Source: Roseiflexaceae bacterium
Lineage (GTDB): Bacteria > Chloroflexota > Chloroflexia > Chloroflexales > Roseiflexaceae
DNA length: 7,712 nucleotides
Direction: 5' to 3'
Assembly: GCA_947462525.1 (NCBI GenBank)
Contig: CANHPK010000065.1
Location: forward strand, 1-7,712
The translations under genes were made by a program, and so were the position numbers. A model generated the notes under the pieces. That model did not search any database and was not told where the DNA came from. It saw nothing but the letters and a program-made list of their open reading frames with translations. Below are positions 6,154 through 7,712 of this stretch, in pieces (the stretch's first letter is position 1; every line of letters begins with the position of its first letter).

Positions 6154-7210
6154 CCCACGCGTCGCCTATGTCGGCAGCCCCGATGGGATGGAGGGCGACT
6201 TGGTACGCCGCGAGAGCACACTGCCGTTCTATGCGGTCGATGCCGCTGCGGTCCGCGGTCGCGGTCCCCGTGCATTGATGACCAACCTGGTGCGATTGTG
6301 CCGTGGTGTCATCCAAGCCATGACCCTCATCCGCCGAGAACGGCCTGCTGCCATCTTTGGGACGGGCGGCTATGTATGTGTGCCCTTGTTTGTGGCTGCA
6401 TGGCTGCTCAGAGTGCCACGGGCAATCTATTTGCCCGATGTCGTCCCTGGGTTGGCCGTACGGTTTTTGGCGCGCCTCTCGACCCTCGTGGTGACGACAA
6501 TCGCCGATGCAGCGCCGTTTTTGCATCTCGCACCGCACACCCCAGCGGCGTACCTCCCCGGCCGGCGTCAGCTCGTGGTCGCTGGGTACCCGGTGAGACC
6601 TGCGCTGTCGACCACCAACCGGGTCACCGCCCGGGCGTTGTTTGGGATATCTGACGAAACCCCCGTCCTGCTGGTCTATGGCGGCAGTCGCGGAGCGCGG
6701 AGCATCAATGTGGCCGTTCGTGATGCACTCGCAGCCGTATTACCGCACATGCACATCATCCACGTCTGTGGTCGCGAAGGCGATGAACCGGTGTTGCGGG
6801 CGGCAGCACTCCACTGCAGCCCCGCAGACGCGTCACGATATCATCTCTACCCGTACCTCGCAGCAGACGGCCCGCTCACGATGAGTGCTGCATTTGCTGC
6901 AGCCGATGTGACTATCTGCCGGAGCGGGGCCTCGGTGCTCGGTGAGCTCCCCATTGCGGGGCTGCCGGCTATTTTGGTGCCCTATCCATATGTCCATCAG
7001 GACGAAAACGCCGACTACTTGGTGCGTCACGGTGCTGCCATCAAAATAGCGGATGCGCGTGTGGCCACGGATCTGTCGGCTGCAGTCCTGACGCTCGTCG
7101 GTGACCATACAACCCTCGCGCACATGCGCGCACAGATGCGCACACTGGCACAACCCGAGGCAGCACAAACCATCGCACGTCTCTTGCAGACGATAGGCCG
7201 AGGGGCTTAA
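6041..7210 (+). CDS. murG: MurG, UDP-GlcNAc:lipid I N-acetylglucosaminyltransferase
   Basis: MurG is the membrane-associated GT-B glycosyltransferase that adds GlcNAc to lipid I on the inner face, making lipid II. It has 389 residues (E. coli 355). N-terminal acceptor domain: GGGTGGHVYPSLAVA (15-29), a GMEGDLV segment matching E. coli RMEADLV, and FGTGGYV matching GMGGYV. Linker: AGYPVRPAL, matching the family GNPVR. C-terminal UDP-GlcNAc domain: YGGSRGARSIN (213-223, family GGSQGARxxN), CRSGASVLGE with E302 (equivalent to the ribose-binding Glu of E. coli) and PYPYVHQDENADYL. The HEQN segment of E. coli is replaced by LPDVVPG. The ATG at 6041 is the only suitable start: a TGA closes the frame upstream at 6029-6031. 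No clear Shine-Dalgarno is seen, and the start lies inside ftsW. The stop overlaps murC by one base. Confidence 0.95.
   Translation: MNTSEQQSPLYFLSGGGTGGHVYPSLAVAAALANAPNSPRVAYVGSPDGMEGDLVRRESTLPFYAVDAAAVRGRGPRALMTNLVRLCRGVIQAMTLIRRERPAAIFGTGGYVCVPLFVAAWLLRVPRAIYLPDVVPGLAVRFLARLSTLVVTTIADAAPFLHLAPHTPAAYLPGRRQLVVAGYPVRPALSTTNRVTARALFGISDETPVLLVYGGSRGARSINVAVRDALAAVLPHMHIIHVCGREGDEPVLRAAALHCSPADASRYHLYPYLAADGPLTMSAAFAAADVTICRSGASVLGELPIAGLPAILVPYPYVHQDENADYLVRHGAAIKIADARVATDLSAAVLTLVGDHTTLAHMRAQMRTLAQPEAAQTIARLLQTIGRGA
7200..7205 (+). promoter_or_regulatory. Ribosome binding site of murC, inside the end of murG
   Basis: GAGGGG ends 4 bases before the ATG at 7210 (GAGG is 6 bases away). With the TAATG junction it supports the murC start and coupled translation from murG. 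Confidence 0.65.
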
Positions 7211-7712
7211 TGCACTATCACATTGTCGGTATAGGCGGCGCGGGCATGAACGCCATCGCACATATTTTGCTCGACCGCGGTGATTCGGTGTCGGGCAGCG
7301 ATGCCCAGCGGAGTGCCGCTTGGGCGCCGCTCCAGGCGCGTGGTGTCGATATCAAGTTGGGCCACGACGCACGCGCTATTGCAGGCGCAGACGCCATTGT
7401 TGCCACGTCGGCAGCCCGCCACCCGCACCCCGAACTCGATGCGGCACAGGCTGCTGGGATCCCCATCCTGCGTCGTCATGACCTGTGGCGCATCTGGTCG
7501 ACCGAACGCGCCATCATCGCAGTCGCGGGCACGCACGGCAAGACCACGACCACGGCAATGATCGCCGTCGCGCTGCAACACGCTGGCCTCAACCCGGGGT
7601 ACCTGATAGGTGCCGAAATTCCCGATTTGCCACGCACCGCAGCATGGGGCGACCCTACAGCGCCATTGGTCATCGAAGCAGATGAATACGATCGAACCTT
7701 CCTCTCACTGAC
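7210..7712 (+). CDS. murC: MurC, UDP-N-acetylmuramate--L-alanine ligase, N-terminal part (3' end outside window)
   Basis: This is the first 167 codons of MurC, the cytoplasmic ligase that adds L-alanine to UDP-MurNAc, the first stem-peptide step. The frame stays open to the window edge. The N-terminal Rossmann-like domain begins MHYHIVGIGGAGMNAIA, the MurC form of the nucleotide-sugar binding loop (family HFVGIGGxGMSxIA), followed by GDSVSGSD (24-31) and TSAARHPHPE (66-75; the family usually has an S-A-I/V-xxxNPE pattern). RRHDLW (88-93) precedes the ATPase P-loop GTHGKTTTTAM (107-117), whose His is typical of MurC. VIEADEYDRTFLSL (154-167) matches the family E-x-DE-x-DxSFL segment. The start overlaps the murG stop by one base (TAATG). 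Mpl, the murein-peptide ligase, has a related P-loop region, but operon position and the N-terminus favour MurC. MurB and FtsQ often follow in such clusters but lie outside. Confidence 0.94.
   Translation, partial: MHYHIVGIGGAGMNAIAHILLDRGDSVSGSDAQRSAAWAPLQARGVDIKLGHDARAIAGADAIVATSAARHPHPELDAAQAAGIPILRRHDLWRIWSTERAIIAVAGTHGKTTTTAMIAVALQHAGLNPGYLIGAEIPDLPRTAAWGDPTAPLVIEADEYDRTFLSL

Overview
The window is a continuous plus-strand block of peptidoglycan-precursor and cell-division genes, a dcw (division and cell wall) cluster. It is cut at both ends: it opens inside murF and closes inside murC. The order is murF (3' part) - mraY copy 1 - mraY copy 2 - murD - rhomboid-family protease - ftsW - murG - murC (5' part). 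Gaps are 6 to 31 bases or the genes overlap by 1, 4 or 113 bases. There is no non-coding stretch long enough for a separate gene and no visible terminator, so this reads as the interior of one operon whose promoter lies upstream of the window.

Organism: moderate GC content, the gene order, and the family-specific versions of the FtsW and MurG motifs (LPQSYTDTILAI in FtsW, LPDVVPG in MurG) make me think of a Chloroflexota (Chloroflexi) bacterium, perhaps class Chloroflexia. This is inference from memory of these families and was not checked by search.

How the genes work together: MurC, MurD and MurF are ATP-dependent ligases that build the stem peptide on UDP-MurNAc in the cytoplasm. MraY moves phospho-MurNAc-pentapeptide to undecaprenyl phosphate, giving lipid I. 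MurG adds GlcNAc, giving lipid II. FtsW is the SEDS glycosyltransferase that polymerises lipid II at the division site. The rhomboid protease is not a standard member of this pathway, but its start codon overlaps the murD stop codon.

The most interesting points are these. (1) There are two adjacent mraY genes, about 60% identical at protein level by hand alignment. (2) Copy 1 keeps the catalytic aspartates and the His triplet but has lost the conserved DGPxxHxxK segment and the Phe before MGD, which are linked to nucleotide binding in known MraY structures. It may be a specialised, regulatory or heterodimer-forming paralogue. (3) A serine intramembrane protease sits inside the operon. (4) ftsW and murG overlap by 113 bases, with an arginine-rich FtsW tail written over the MurG GGGTGGH region. 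The rest is conventional cell-wall synthesis.
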